Below are positions 33,586 to 41,371 of a stretch of 64,000 nt of DNA, piece after piece. This DNA comes from Amycolatopsis circi (GTDB lineage Bacteria; Actinomycetota; Actinomycetes; Mycobacteriales; Pseudonocardiaceae). Position 1 is the first letter of the stretch. The number at the start of each line of letters is the position of its first letter. The notes under the pieces were generated by a model. The model ran no database searches, was not told the origin of the DNA, and saw only the letters and a list, made by a program, of their open reading frames with translations. Location of the stretch: contig NZ_PQIA01000034.1 of NCBI RefSeq assembly GCF_003385235.1, positions 1 to 64,000 on the forward strand. The letters are read 5' to 3'. Position numbers and translations under genes: made by a program.

Positions 33586-34026
33586 ATGGGAGTCGAGGTC
33601 TGCTGGGACCCCGCGGCCGAGCAGCCGCCCGCGCGGGAGGCGGCGTTCAAGTCGATGACGGCGGCGACCGCCGGGGACAAGGACGGCTGGCTCGCGCTGT
33701 TCGCCCCGGACGCGGTCGTCGAGGACCCGGTCGGCCCGTCGATGTTCGACGAGGAGGGCAAGGGCCACCACGGGCGCGACGGTCTTTCCGCCTTCTGGGA
33801 CAAGACGATCGGGAACGTCGAGAAGTTCGAGTTCGTGATCCGCGATTCGCACGCGGCGGGTTCGGAGGTCGCGAACGTCGGCACCATCACGACGTTCTTG
33901 CCCGGCGGCTACCGCGTCGACACCGACGGGGTGTTCGTCTACGGGGTCGACGAGGACGGGCTGGTCGTTTCGATGCGCGCGTTCTGGGAGACCGAGCGGG
34001 CGATGGCGACCGCGCGGCAGGTCTGA
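33586..34026 (+). CDS. NTF2-like / steroid-isomerase-fold protein
   Basis: This 146-residue cone-shaped alpha+beta protein carries the SnoaL/ketosteroid isomerase pattern: REAAFKSMTAATAGDKDGWLALFAPDAVVEDPVGPS, then GRDGLSAFWDKTI and VVSMRAFWE. The DAVVEDP stretch holds the acidic residues usual in the pocket. It starts one base after the LLM gene stop, so it belongs to the same operon. A delta5-delta4 isomerase role would fit the KstR-like operator, but the fold is also used for many other jobs. It converges with the alpha/beta hydrolase. Confidence 0.82.
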   Translation: MGVEVCWDPAAEQPPAREAAFKSMTAATAGDKDGWLALFAPDAVVEDPVGPSMFDEEGKGHHGRDGLSAFWDKTIGNVEKFEFVIRDSHAAGSEVANVGTITTFLPGGYRVDTDGVFVYGVDEDGLVVSMRAFWETERAMATARQV

Positions 34027-34028
34027 CG

Positions 34029-34889
34029 TCAGCTCGGGTTCGCTTCGACGAACTCGAGAACGCGCGCGGTGACGAGATCGGGCTGCTGAAGCGTCAACGC
34101 GTGCGTGGTTCCCGGCACGATTTCCGTGCTGATCCGGGGATTCAGCTTCGCGACGCGTGCGGCGACCTCGGATGCGCGGTGGATATGGCTGCGTTCGCCG
34201 AGGACCAGCCGGACGGGGACTTCGATCGCACGGAGTTCGTCGTCGGTGAAGACGTGCTGCGGCGGCAGTTCGGCCTTGTACTTGAAGCTGGCGAACAGCA
34301 GGGGCCGCAACGTGTGCCGCACGGCCGGGTCACCGGCGACGATCCGGCGCTGGAGCGCGGCGGGCAGCAGCCAGGGGAAGATCTCCTTGCCACTCCAAAG
34401 GATGAACTTCGGGATGCTGATCGCCGCGAACCCGGCCGGTTCCAGCCCGATGACGCCCGCGATCTGACCGGAGGAACGAATCGCGAGGTTCAGCGCCAGG
34501 AAACCGCCGCGCGAAACCCCGGCCAGGTAGACCTTTTCCGGGCTGAGGGCGGCGAGTACTTCGGAGAGCCATTCGGCGAGGTCGTCGTCGGTGCTCGCGG
34601 CGAGCGTCTCGACTGAGCGGCCGGGTTCGCCGATCGAATCGATGGCGTAGACCGGGTGGCGGGCGGCCAGTTCGGCGAGGTGCGGGTACCACGACAACGA
34701 CGAGCCCATGATGCCGTGCAGCAGGACGATCGGCGCACCCTCTTCGGGACCGCTGCGCCGGACGCGGGTGGGGCCGAACTTCGTCGCGATGTCCAGCTCC
34801 TCCGAGGGGACCGGCCACTTTCGCAGGACTTTCGCGTAGGCGGCGAAGTAGCGCTCTTGGGCTTTGGAGTCGGTGAAAGTTCCCGGCAT
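34029..34889 (-). CDS. Alpha/beta hydrolase
   Basis: This 286-residue hydrolase has the nucleophile elbow GVSRGG, the oxyanion strand VLLHGIMGSSLSWYPHL, an acidic residue region and the catalytic His in PGTTHALTLQQ. GGAGG lies 6 bases before the ATG at 34889, which fixes the start (MPGTFTDSKAQERYFAAY). It lacks a signal peptide. It ends 2 bases from the convergent NTF2-like gene and follows the MarR gene on the same strand, leaving 58 bases between them. Substrate specificity cannot be read from sequence; an ester or lactone is likely. Confidence 0.88.
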   Translation of the reverse strand: MPGTFTDSKAQERYFAAYAKVLRKWPVPSEELDIATKFGPTRVRRSGPEEGAPIVLLHGIMGSSLSWYPHLAELAARHPVYAIDSIGEPGRSVETLAASTDDDLAEWLSEVLAALSPEKVYLAGVSRGGFLALNLAIRSSGQIAGVIGLEPAGFAAISIPKFILWSGKEIFPWLLPAALQRRIVAGDPAVRHTLRPLLFASFKYKAELPPQHVFTDDELRAIEVPVRLVLGERSHIHRASEVAARVAKLNPRISTEIVPGTTHALTLQQPDLVTARVLEFVEANPS

Positions 34890-34947
34890 GTCGTCCCTCC
34901 CCGAGACAGGCAACCGTGCACTTACACCGTAGCAGCGGGCAACGCAC

Positions 34948-35415
34948 TCAGGCGTTGTCCAGGCGAAGCAAGGTGTTCAGCAGACTTCCGCCGGGCAGCC
35001 CCTCGTCGCCGAAGATCCGGTGCTGCACCTCGATCAGGAGCGGCAGCGCGGCGCGCAGGGCGGCTCCGCCGGCGTCGGTCACCTCGACGCGTTTGGCGCG
35101 GACGTCCTCGGTGCTGCGCGCGCGAGCGATGAATCCCTTGCGTTCCAGCGTTTTCAGGATCTGCGACACCTGCATCGGGTGGATGTCCCCGGAGGCAGCC
35201 AGGCCGGATTGGGTCACCGGGCCGCCGGTGCGGTTCAGCCAGGCGGCGAGCGCGAGCGTCTGGAACTGCAGGTGCGTCAGGTCGAGCGGGGCGAGCGCCT
35301 GGTCGACCTCGCGGACGTAGCGGTGCACGACGCGCCACATGACGAACCCCACCGCGTTCTCGGGGGCGCCGAGCGAGGCGGTGGCGAAGAGTTCGGCGAG
35401 CGCGTCCTTGTCCAT
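34948..35415 (-). CDS. MarR-family transcriptional regulator
   Basis: This 155-residue winged-helix dimer has an N-terminal dimer helix ENAVGFVMWRVVHRYVREVD, DNA-binding helices GLAASGDIHPMQVSQILKTLERKG, and the wing RSTEDVRAKRVEVTDAG. This branch (sensing HTH after LTHLQFQTLALAAWL) often controls phenolic catabolism. It is divergent from the decarboxylase-like gene, and the gap holds an inverted repeat (35444-35463) that is a likely site for auto- and cross-repression. Length is typical. Confidence 0.92.
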   Translation of the reverse strand: MDKDALAELFATASLGAPENAVGFVMWRVVHRYVREVDQALAPLDLTHLQFQTLALAAWLNRTGGPVTQSGLAASGDIHPMQVSQILKTLERKGFIARARSTEDVRAKRVEVTDAGGAALRAALPLLIEVQHRIFGDEGLPGGSLLNTLLRLDNA

Positions 35416-35443
35416 CGGGAGGCATCGTAGCGGTTGCCCGCAG

Positions 35444-35463
35444 ATAGTAAACGCGTTTAGTAT
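35444..35463. promoter_or_regulatory. Probable MarR operator
   Basis: ATAGTAAACGCGTTTAGTAT is an inverted repeat with 9 of 10 pairs complementary, centred on ACGCGT. It lies between the divergent MarR gene and its target, 29 bases from one start and 25 from the other. The A/T-rich arms stand out in high-GC DNA. Confidence 0.65.
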
Positions 35464-35488
35464 AAGACGGGACGGAAAGGGGCACCTG

Positions 35489-36496
35489 ATGGCTGACCTG
35501 CGGCTGGACCTCGGCCTGTACCGCTACGACAACACCCGCCCGCTGTTCGACGGCCGGGTCCGCTTCGACGGCGTGGACGCGACCCTGCACACCGCCGACA
35601 TCGTCTCGGACCTGTTCGAACGGATGGTGCGAGGGCGCGAGTTCGCCGTCGCCGAGCTGGGACTCACCTTCTACCTGCGCACCTTGGACCTGCCGAACCC
35701 GCCGTTCGTCGCGCTGCCGGTGTTCCCCAACCGGCAGTTCCGGCATTCGGCGATCTACGTCAACGCTCGCAGCGGCATCCGGACGCCGCAGGACTTGGCG
35801 GGCAAGACGATCGGCGAGTTCGCGACCTACGGGCACGACGCGGGGGTGGTGGCGAAAGGCATTCTCTCCGACGAGTACGGCGTGCGGCCGGAACAGAGCC
35901 GGTGGGTGATCGGCGGGTTCGACTGGCCGATGGAATGGTTCGATTTCGTCCCGCGGCTGCATCCGGCGGAAGTCGACGTACGGCAGGCTCCGGCGGGGAA
36001 AGCGCTCGGGCCGATGTTGGAGAGCGGCGAGATCGACGCGTTTATTTCCGCGGACCCGCCACGTGCGATTCGGGAGGATTCACCGGACGTTGCGCCGTTG
36101 TTTCCGGACTACGTGCGGGTGGAGCGCGAATATTACCGGCGTACCGGGATTCGGCCGATCATGCACACGGTGGTGGTGCGGCGGGATCTGCTGGCGGAGC
36201 AGCCGGGGCTGGCGGAGAAGCTGTATCGGGGATTTGTCGACGCGAAGGAAGTCGCGATGGCGGATTACCGGCGCGGCCGCATCTTCAACCACATGGGCGA
36301 CGCGGGGATGATCCCGTGGTTCAGCGCGTTGTACGACGAGAACCGTCGGCTGTTCGGGGATGATTGGTGGCCTTACGGCATCGAGAAGAACCGGCTTTCG
36401 GTCGAGACGTTCTTGCGGTGGCACTTCGAGCAGGGACTGTCGAAGCGGTTGATGAAGATCGAGGAGATCTTCGTGCCGGAATTACTGGGTACTTAG
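35489..36496 (+). CDS. 4,5-dihydroxyphthalate decarboxylase-like protein
   Basis: This 335-residue protein has the two-lobed substrate-binding-protein fold without a signal peptide. It begins DLRLDLGLYRYDNTRPLFDG and includes GIRTPQDLAGKTIGEFATYGHDAGVV. Family members are annotated as 4,5-dihydroxyphthalate decarboxylase (Pht5-like); many are simply NMT1/THI5-like. A conserved His is in YGHDAGV, and Arg/Asp in DFVPRLHPAEVDVRQAP. The divergent MarR regulator supports a role in aromatic-acid breakdown. I am confident in the family, less in the exact reaction. Confidence 0.85.
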   Translation: MADLRLDLGLYRYDNTRPLFDGRVRFDGVDATLHTADIVSDLFERMVRGREFAVAELGLTFYLRTLDLPNPPFVALPVFPNRQFRHSAIYVNARSGIRTPQDLAGKTIGEFATYGHDAGVVAKGILSDEYGVRPEQSRWVIGGFDWPMEWFDFVPRLHPAEVDVRQAPAGKALGPMLESGEIDAFISADPPRAIREDSPDVAPLFPDYVRVEREYYRRTGIRPIMHTVVVRRDLLAEQPGLAEKLYRGFVDAKEVAMADYRRGRIFNHMGDAGMIPWFSALYDENRRLFGDDWWPYGIEKNRLSVETFLRWHFEQGLSKRLMKIEEIFVPELLGT

Positions 36497-37081
36497 TCAA
36501 TTCCGGGCCTGCAGCGCCTGTGAAAGTGCGCTCAGGCTGATGTCGACTACCGAGCGGAGCTGTTTCTGCGTCGACCCGGCTCTGCTCATAACGGCCAGCG
36601 ACTGGTTGACTGCCGCGAGGTGCACGGCGAAGTCGTCGGCGTCGGCCAGTTTCGCCGCGTGCAAGGCGGTCCGCAGCCGCGCCTGCTGAAACCCCAGCGC
36701 TTCGGTTGCGCGCGCGGCGATGGTTGGGCTCAGCACCGGTATCGCCATCGCGGTCTGGGCGACCAGGCATCCGTCCGGCACGTCGGGGTCGGCGATGCGG
36801 TTCAGGGTGACGTCGAAGAACTCCCGTATCGCTCGCAGCGGTTCTTCGGCCGCGCGGGACAGGGCCTGGTCGTACCTGGTCCCGTAGCGCGTGGCGTAGC
36901 GATCCAGACAGCGCAGGTAGAGCGCGTCCTTGTCGCCGAGCGAGGAGTAGATGGAACTGCGGTTCAACCCGGTCGCCTTGGACAGGTCGTCGAGCGAGGT
37001 GTCCGCGTACCCGGCCCGCCAGAACCGGACCATCGCCGCGTCGAGCACGACGTCCATCTCGAACTGCTTTTTTCCGGCCAT
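36497..37081 (-). CDS. TetR/AcrR-family regulator
   Basis: This is a 194-residue repressor with the N-terminal TetR HTH: DVVLDAAMVRFWRAGYADTS, then LSKATGLNRSSIYSSLGDKD. The C-terminal domain (TLNRIADPDVPDGCLVAQTA) is the TetR_C_16-like type, often sensing small hydrophobic or thiol compounds. It is divergent from the epoxide-hydrolase-like gene, with a perfect 16-base palindrome between them. The start ATG is at 37081; a GTG at 37084 is equally possible. It abuts the convergent decarboxylase-like gene stop. Confidence 0.92.
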   Translation of the reverse strand: MAGKKQFEMDVVLDAAMVRFWRAGYADTSLDDLSKATGLNRSSIYSSLGDKDALYLRCLDRYATRYGTRYDQALSRAAEEPLRAIREFFDVTLNRIADPDVPDGCLVAQTAMAIPVLSPTIAARATEALGFQQARLRTALHAAKLADADDFAVHLAAVNQSLAVMSRAGSTQKQLRSVVDISLSALSQALQARN

Positions 37082-37093
37082 CACGCAGGCAGT

Positions 37094-37131
37094 CTAGCTC
37101 ATCTTGAACCGAACAGTTCAAGATGAGCTAG
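37094..37131. promoter_or_regulatory. Perfect TetR-type operator
   Basis: Arms CTAGCTCATCTTGAAC (37094-37109) and GTTCAAGATGAGCTAG (37116-37131) are perfectly complementary around CGAACA. The palindrome is centred 32 bases from the TetR ATG and 28 from the hydrolase ATG. GTTGAACC further right looks like an extra half-site. Confidence 0.8.
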
Positions 37132-37140
37132 GGTTGAACC

Positions 37141-38091
37141 ATGACAGCCGCCGCGAGCCCCGCCTGCGACCAGAACCCGATCTCCGCATTGCCGCTGCCC
37201 GACCTGGCCGGATTCACGCACCGCTGGGTCGACGCGGACGGCATCCGGCTCCATGCCGTGGAAGGCGGCCGGCGGACCGGTCCGGCTGTCGTCCTGCTCG
37301 CCGGATTCCCGCAGACCTGGTGGGCTTGGCGCAAAGCGATGCCGGGCCTCGCCGAGCGATTCCGCGTGCTCGCGATCGACCTGCCCGGACAAGGCCACTC
37401 CGACCGCCCGCACGACAGCTACGACACGCACACCGTCGCGTCGCGCGTCCAGGCTGCGGTGACTGCGCTCGACGTGCCGAAGTATTGGCTCGTCGCCCAC
37501 GACATCGGGGCATGGGTCGCGTTCTCGCTAGCCCTGAACTACGAGGAGCGCCTGCACGGTCTCGCCCTGCTGGACGCCGGCATCCCCGGAATCACCCTCC
37601 CGGACGCCATTCCCACGGATCCCGACCGGGCCTGGAAGACCTGGCACTTCGCGTTCCACCTCGTGCCTGATCTTCCCGAGACCTTGCTCGCCGGTCGCGA
37701 GCGCGACTATGTCGACTGGTTCTTGAAGGTCAAAGCACTGTCCCCGAACGCTTTCGACAGTGCCGAGGTCGATCATTACGCCGCCGCCATCGCAGCCGAG
37801 GGCGGTCTCCGGGCGTCTCTCGCTTACTACCGCGACGCCGCGGAATCGGCGCGCAAGAATCATGCCGCGCTTGAACGGCGGCAGTTGACCGTCCCGGTGC
37901 TGGGAGTCTCCAGCTCCCACGGCTCGATCCCCGACATGGCCGGTTCCCTCAGCCCTTGGGCGGACAACGCGACCGGTGTCGTCATCCCCGATGCCGGACA
38001 CTTCATTCCGGATGAGCAGCCCGGCGCGGTGGTGGACGCGTTGACCGCGTTCATCGGTCGCGAACCGGCGGCTGGCACCTTAGGGCGCTAG
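37141..38091 (+). CDS. Alpha/beta hydrolase, epoxide hydrolase / dehalogenase type
   Basis: This 316-residue enzyme uses an Asp nucleophile: VAHDIGAWVAFSLAL, where HDIGA replaces the usual Ser motif. The strand before it reads VVLLAGFPQTWWAWRKAM, and the catalytic His is in DAGHFIPDEQP. The cap domain contains LAYYRDAAESARKN. This points to epoxide hydrolase or haloacetate dehalogenase chemistry. Expression is probably controlled by the divergent TetR through the operator at 37094. Its end overlaps the convergent phosphotransferase gene by 12 bases. Confidence 0.88.
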   Translation: MTAAASPACDQNPISALPLPDLAGFTHRWVDADGIRLHAVEGGRRTGPAVVLLAGFPQTWWAWRKAMPGLAERFRVLAIDLPGQGHSDRPHDSYDTHTVASRVQAAVTALDVPKYWLVAHDIGAWVAFSLALNYEERLHGLALLDAGIPGITLPDAIPTDPDRAWKTWHFAFHLVPDLPETLLAGRERDYVDWFLKVKALSPNAFDSAEVDHYAAAIAAEGGLRASLAYYRDAAESARKNHAALERRQLTVPVLGVSSSHGSIPDMAGSLSPWADNATGVVIPDAGHFIPDEQPGAVVDALTAFIGREPAAGTLGR

Positions 38092-38955
38092 TTCCTCGCG
38101 CAGGCCTGCCAAAGCGATGCGGTCGTCCTCGGTTCCGGTGTGTGGCGCGGAAAACCAGTCGGAGTATTCGCGCAGTTCGGAGAGCTGCCAGTCGAGGGCG
38201 AACAGTTCGACCATCTCCGGATCGACACCGGCGGCCCCGGGCAGATCGGCGTAGTCGCGTTCGCGCGGGGCGATAGCGAGGGTTTCCCAGTCGACCAAGC
38301 GCAGGCCGTCCGGAGTGGTGACTTGGTTGTCGCTGTGCGGTTCACCGTGGGTGGGCACCCAGGAGTCGCGCCGGGAGGCAGCGAGGGCGGCCAGTTTCAG
38401 GTAGCGGTCGTTCCAGCGTTTGATCGCGTCGCTGCGGGCGGCCAGGGCGGTGCGGGCTGCTTCGGCGAGTGGGCCGGACGTCCAGGGTTCGGCGGTGCGG
38501 GCGCGCAGTTCGTCGGCGAATCCTGGACCGACCTGCGGCGACCAGTAGCGCAACCCGGTGGGTGGCGGGGTGCGGTGCAGGGCGTCGAGCGCGGCAAGTA
38601 TTGCCGGTTTGTCGACCTCGGCTTCCGCAGGGCTGCGGCCGTCCAGCATCGGGGTGACGCTGAGCGCGCCGACGCCGATGTCGACGGTGAACTGGCCGGA
38701 TCGCGTGGGCACCGGCGCGCAGACGAACTCGAGCCCGGCGGCGGCCAGTGCGGCGGCACTCGCGTAAGTGCTTTCCAGCGAGGCCGCGGTGTGCCGGGGT
38801 TCGAGCTGGTCCAACGTGACGAACAGGGCGTCGGCGCGCCAGTGGTGCGCGCCGAAACCCCAAGGGAGGTAAGCGATCTCGGAGACGGGTTGCCAATGTT
38901 CGGCGAGCGCGCGGGTGATGGCGGCGTCGGTGAGGAAAGACGGTCGAGATCGCAC
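38080..38955 (-). CDS. Aminoglycoside-phosphotransferase-fold (APH) protein
   Basis: This 291-residue kinase-like protein has the catalytic loop THGEPHSDNQ (family HGDxxxxN, with Glu for Asp) and the metal-binding LVDWETLAI (Asp of DFG/DxD). The N-lobe is shorter than in true kinases. It begins MRSRPSFLTDAAITRAL. Actinomycete genomes hold many such proteins with small-molecule or unknown substrates. The Asp-to-Glu change at the base position (HGE) could alter or impair activity. It converges with, and overlaps, the hydrolase gene. Confidence 0.85.
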   Translation of the reverse strand: MRSRPSFLTDAAITRALAEHWQPVSEIAYLPWGFGAHHWRADALFVTLDQLEPRHTAASLESTYASAAALAAAGLEFVCAPVPTRSGQFTVDIGVGALSVTPMLDGRSPAEAEVDKPAILAALDALHRTPPPTGLRYWSPQVGPGFADELRARTAEPWTSGPLAEAARTALAARSDAIKRWNDRYLKLAALAASRRDSWVPTHGEPHSDNQVTTPDGLRLVDWETLAIAPRERDYADLPGAAGVDPEMVELFALDWQLSELREYSDWFSAPHTGTEDDRIALAGLREELAP

Positions 38956-39000
38956 AAATCGGATACTAGGCAGGGCTTCGTGGTGGGAGCAACGCGGTTT

Positions 39001-39663
39001 CTAGAACAGTTCGTTCCGGTACTTGTCGTCGATCACGTCGTACAGGGCACCGCTCACAAGGTCGCCCAGGCTGTTGTTCATCTTTTGCGCTTGCTCGGCG
39101 ATGGAGAGCGTGTAGAAATCGCCGCCGAGGGTTGCCGCTTCGGCCAGCCCGCGGGTGTCGGTCTCCCACAGTTTCGCGCGGATGACGGCTTTTCCGCACT
39201 GGCCGAACACTTCGCGCACCCGGACGATCGTCGCGAGCACGGCGGGTTTGCTGTCCGCGCTGAGCATGCTGAGCAGTTCCGGGTCATCGGTGACGAAGGC
39301 GTCGCCGTTGACCCGCATCACCTCGCGCAGGCCGGGCACGAAGAAGACCAGCCCGATCGACGGGTTGGCGGTGAGGTTCTCAAAGGTGTCGGCGAGTTTG
39401 TTGCCCGGCCGGTCGGGGATGGCGAGCGTCCACGGGTCGAGGATCCGCACCGAACCGGGCGGGTCGCCTTTCGGGGCGACGTCCATCAGGCCGTCCGCGC
39501 CGAAGGTGGCTACGCAGAAGAACGGGCTGTGCGCGATGAATCGCATGGCGAATTCGCCGAGCTGCGGTTCCTTTTTCTCGGCGATGAACTGGTCCGGGAA
39601 ACCGATGATCTCCCGGATGCGCGCCATGGTGATCGGTGGGTAGGCGTCTGCTGCGGTGGTCAT
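39001..39663 (-). CDS. Pyridoxamine 5'-phosphate oxidase-family flavoprotein
   Basis: This is a 220-residue split-barrel protein. The family pattern is visible in FAMRFIAHSPFFCVATFGADGLMDVAPKGDP, TLAIPDRPGNKLADTFENL and NPSIGLVFFVPG. I recall close relatives named MSMEG_1024 family, annotated as FMN- or F420-binding. The start ATG at 39663 lies 11 bases after the stop of the reductase gene, so both are in one minus-strand operon. An oxidoreductase partner or flavin reductase role is plausible. The C-terminal 80 residues are helical. Confidence 0.85.
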   Translation of the reverse strand: MTTAADAYPPITMARIREIIGFPDQFIAEKKEPQLGEFAMRFIAHSPFFCVATFGADGLMDVAPKGDPPGSVRILDPWTLAIPDRPGNKLADTFENLTANPSIGLVFFVPGLREVMRVNGDAFVTDDPELLSMLSADSKPAVLATIVRVREVFGQCGKAVIRAKLWETDTRGLAEAATLGGDFYTLSIAEQAQKMNNSLGDLVSGALYDVIDDKYRNELF

Positions 39664-39674
39664 GATTTCTCCCG

Positions 39675-40634
39675 TCACAGGTCGAGGACCAGCCGTGGGG
39701 TGCGGGCGCGGGACACGCAGACGAACATCCGGTCGCCTGCTGCCTGTTCGATCGAGGAGAGGATGCCGTCGCGGTGGTCGGGGACGCCGTCGAGCACCTT
39801 CGTTTCGCACGATCCGCAGATACCGGACCGGCATGAGGTCGGCGGTCGGATGCCCGCCTTTTCTAGTGCGCTGACAATGCTTTCGTCGGCGGCGACCGAC
39901 ACGGTTTTCTTCGAGGCCGCGCATTCCACTTCGAACGGCTTGTTTTCCGCCGGGGCTGCCTGTGGGGCTTTGAAGCGTTCCAGTCGCAGTGCTTCGTCCG
40001 GCCAGTTCGCTGCTGCGGTGTCCAAATCGGACAGCAAGGAAGCCGGGCCGCACGCATAGACCTTCGCGCCCGCCTCGACGGGCTTTTCCATCTCGGCCAA
40101 CGGAATCCGCCCGGCGGTGTCGGACGGGTGGCAGCGCACGCGTTCGCCGTAGCCGCGGAGTTCGTCGAGGAACGGCATCGATGCGCTAGTGCGGCCGCCG
40201 AAGTACAGCTGCCAGTCGGAGCCCTGGGCTTCCGCCGTGCGGACCATCGGCAGGATCGGCGTGATGCCGATGCCGCCCGCCACGAAGAGGTACGACTTGG
40301 CGGGGCGGAAGCCGAAATTGTTCCGCGGTCCTTTGATCGAGAGGCGCTGACCCGGCCGGAGAAATGCGTGCACGTACTCCGAACCGCCGCGGCTCGCGCG
40401 TTCCCGGCGGACGCCGATCCGGTAGTAGGAGCGCTCGCCGAGCGGGCCGCAGAGCGAGTACTGGCGTTCGAGGCCGTTCGGCAGCACCAGGTCGAGGTGC
40501 GCGCCAGGTTCCCAGCTTGGCAGCGGTTTCCCGGTCGCGGCTGCCAGGTCCAGCGAGACGACGCCGTCGGCTTCCCAGCGCAGCTGCCGGACGACGACGT
40601 CCAGCTGATCGGTGGTGCCGGCCTTCGCGGTCAT
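39675..40634 (-). CDS. PDR/VanB-family oxidoreductase (FMN, NAD, 2Fe-2S)
   Basis: This 319-residue electron-transfer protein passes electrons from NAD(P)H to an oxygenase. Domain order: ferredoxin-reductase-like barrel with RQYSLCG (flavin), nucleotide domain with GGIGITPILPMV, and a plant-type 2Fe-2S domain at the C-terminus with CRSGICGSC and a fourth Cys in FVCVSRA. This is the phthalate dioxygenase reductase/vanillate demethylase type. No oxygenase component lies nearby, so its partner must be elsewhere. The divergent TetR gene and paired operators suggest induction by a substrate. Confidence 0.93.
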   Translation of the reverse strand: MTAKAGTTDQLDVVVRQLRWEADGVVSLDLAAATGKPLPSWEPGAHLDLVLPNGLERQYSLCGPLGERSYYRIGVRRERASRGGSEYVHAFLRPGQRLSIKGPRNNFGFRPAKSYLFVAGGIGITPILPMVRTAEAQGSDWQLYFGGRTSASMPFLDELRGYGERVRCHPSDTAGRIPLAEMEKPVEAGAKVYACGPASLLSDLDTAAANWPDEALRLERFKAPQAAPAENKPFEVECAASKKTVSVAADESIVSALEKAGIRPPTSCRSGICGSCETKVLDGVPDHRDGILSSIEQAAGDRMFVCVSRARTPRLVLDL

Positions 40635-40651
40635 CGGCTTCCCTCCCTTTT

Positions 40652-40702
40652 GTTAACGTTGTTACTTGCCGCGCCGCCGAGCGTATTGGTAACATCGTTA
40701 AC
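40652..40702. promoter_or_regulatory. Paired operators between VanB-type reductase and TetR genes
   Basis: GTTAACGTTGTTAC (40652-40665) and its near-exact inverted copy GTAACATCGTTAAC (40689-40702) match at 13 of 14 bases. The second directly abuts the TetR ATG, allowing autorepression; the first is close to the reductase start. Confidence 0.65.
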
Positions 40703-41350
40703 ATGTCAACCGACACGAAACGGGCGGGAATCGCCGCGACGCGCGCCGAGCGGGCGGTGGCCGAGGCGCTGGACCTGGTCGACGCGGGCGGGCTGGAGGC
40801 GCTCACCATGCGTCAGCTGGCCGACCGGATGGGGCTGCACCTGCCCGCGATCTACCGCCTGTTCGACGGCAAGGACGCGCTGATCGACGAAATGGCCGAG
40901 GCGATCTTGGCCGGCGCGGTCTCGGACCTGCCCGCCGAGGACGGCGACTGGGAGGGCCGGGTGCGGCGCCTGGCCGGCGGATTGCGCACGGCGCTGCTCG
41001 CGCATCGGGACGGGGCGCGGATCGTCGGCGGGAACTACGCGGCCAAGCGCAGCAATCTGACCTATGTGGACACTCTGCTGGGGTGTTTGCTGGCTTCCGG
41101 GTTGCCGCGGAAGCAGGCGATCTGGGCGGCGAGCGCGGTGTTTTGCTACGTGCTCGGGGAAGCGCTCGAGGAGCAGGGCGCCACCGGGGACGAGGTCGAG
41201 GTGCTGATGGGGGTTCTGGGGGCGCGGAAGTACGCGCACCTGGAGGCGGGGCCGATGGAGTCGATGCTCGCTTTCGAGGAGCGGTTCGAGTTCGGGCTGG
41301 AGCTGCTGCTTGCCGGGGTGCGGAGTGTCGTGAGTGTTCATCACGGTTAG
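40703..41350 (+). CDS. TetR-family regulator
   Basis: This 215-residue regulator begins MSTDTKRAGIAATRAERAVAEA. The HTH is ALTMRQLADRMGLHLPAIYRLF, as in the TetR/TetR_C branch, and the C-terminal ligand domain includes HRDGARIVGG. The true start is the ATG at 40703, immediately after an operator half-site; longer upstream extensions run through the reductase promoter. Its final residues (SVVSVHHG) and TAG stop are encoded by a family-2 palindrome shared with the convergent TetR gene. Confidence 0.9.
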   Translation: MSTDTKRAGIAATRAERAVAEALDLVDAGGLEALTMRQLADRMGLHLPAIYRLFDGKDALIDEMAEAILAGAVSDLPAEDGDWEGRVRRLAGGLRTALLAHRDGARIVGGNYAAKRSNLTYVDTLLGCLLASGLPRKQAIWAASAVFCYVLGEALEEQGATGDEVEVLMGVLGARKYAHLEAGPMESMLAFEERFEFGLELLLAGVRSVVSVHHG

Positions 41351-41371
41351 AACCGTGATGAACACTCACGA
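41328..41371. repeat. Family-2 palindrome supplying two stop codons
   Basis: Perfect 21-base arms (41328-41348 and 41351-41371) flank AG. The centre GGTTAGAACC contains the plus-strand TAG stop (41348-41350), and the right arm contains the minus-strand stop (TCA at 41366-41368). The element terminates both convergent TetR genes in protein and probably in transcription. Confidence 0.9.
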
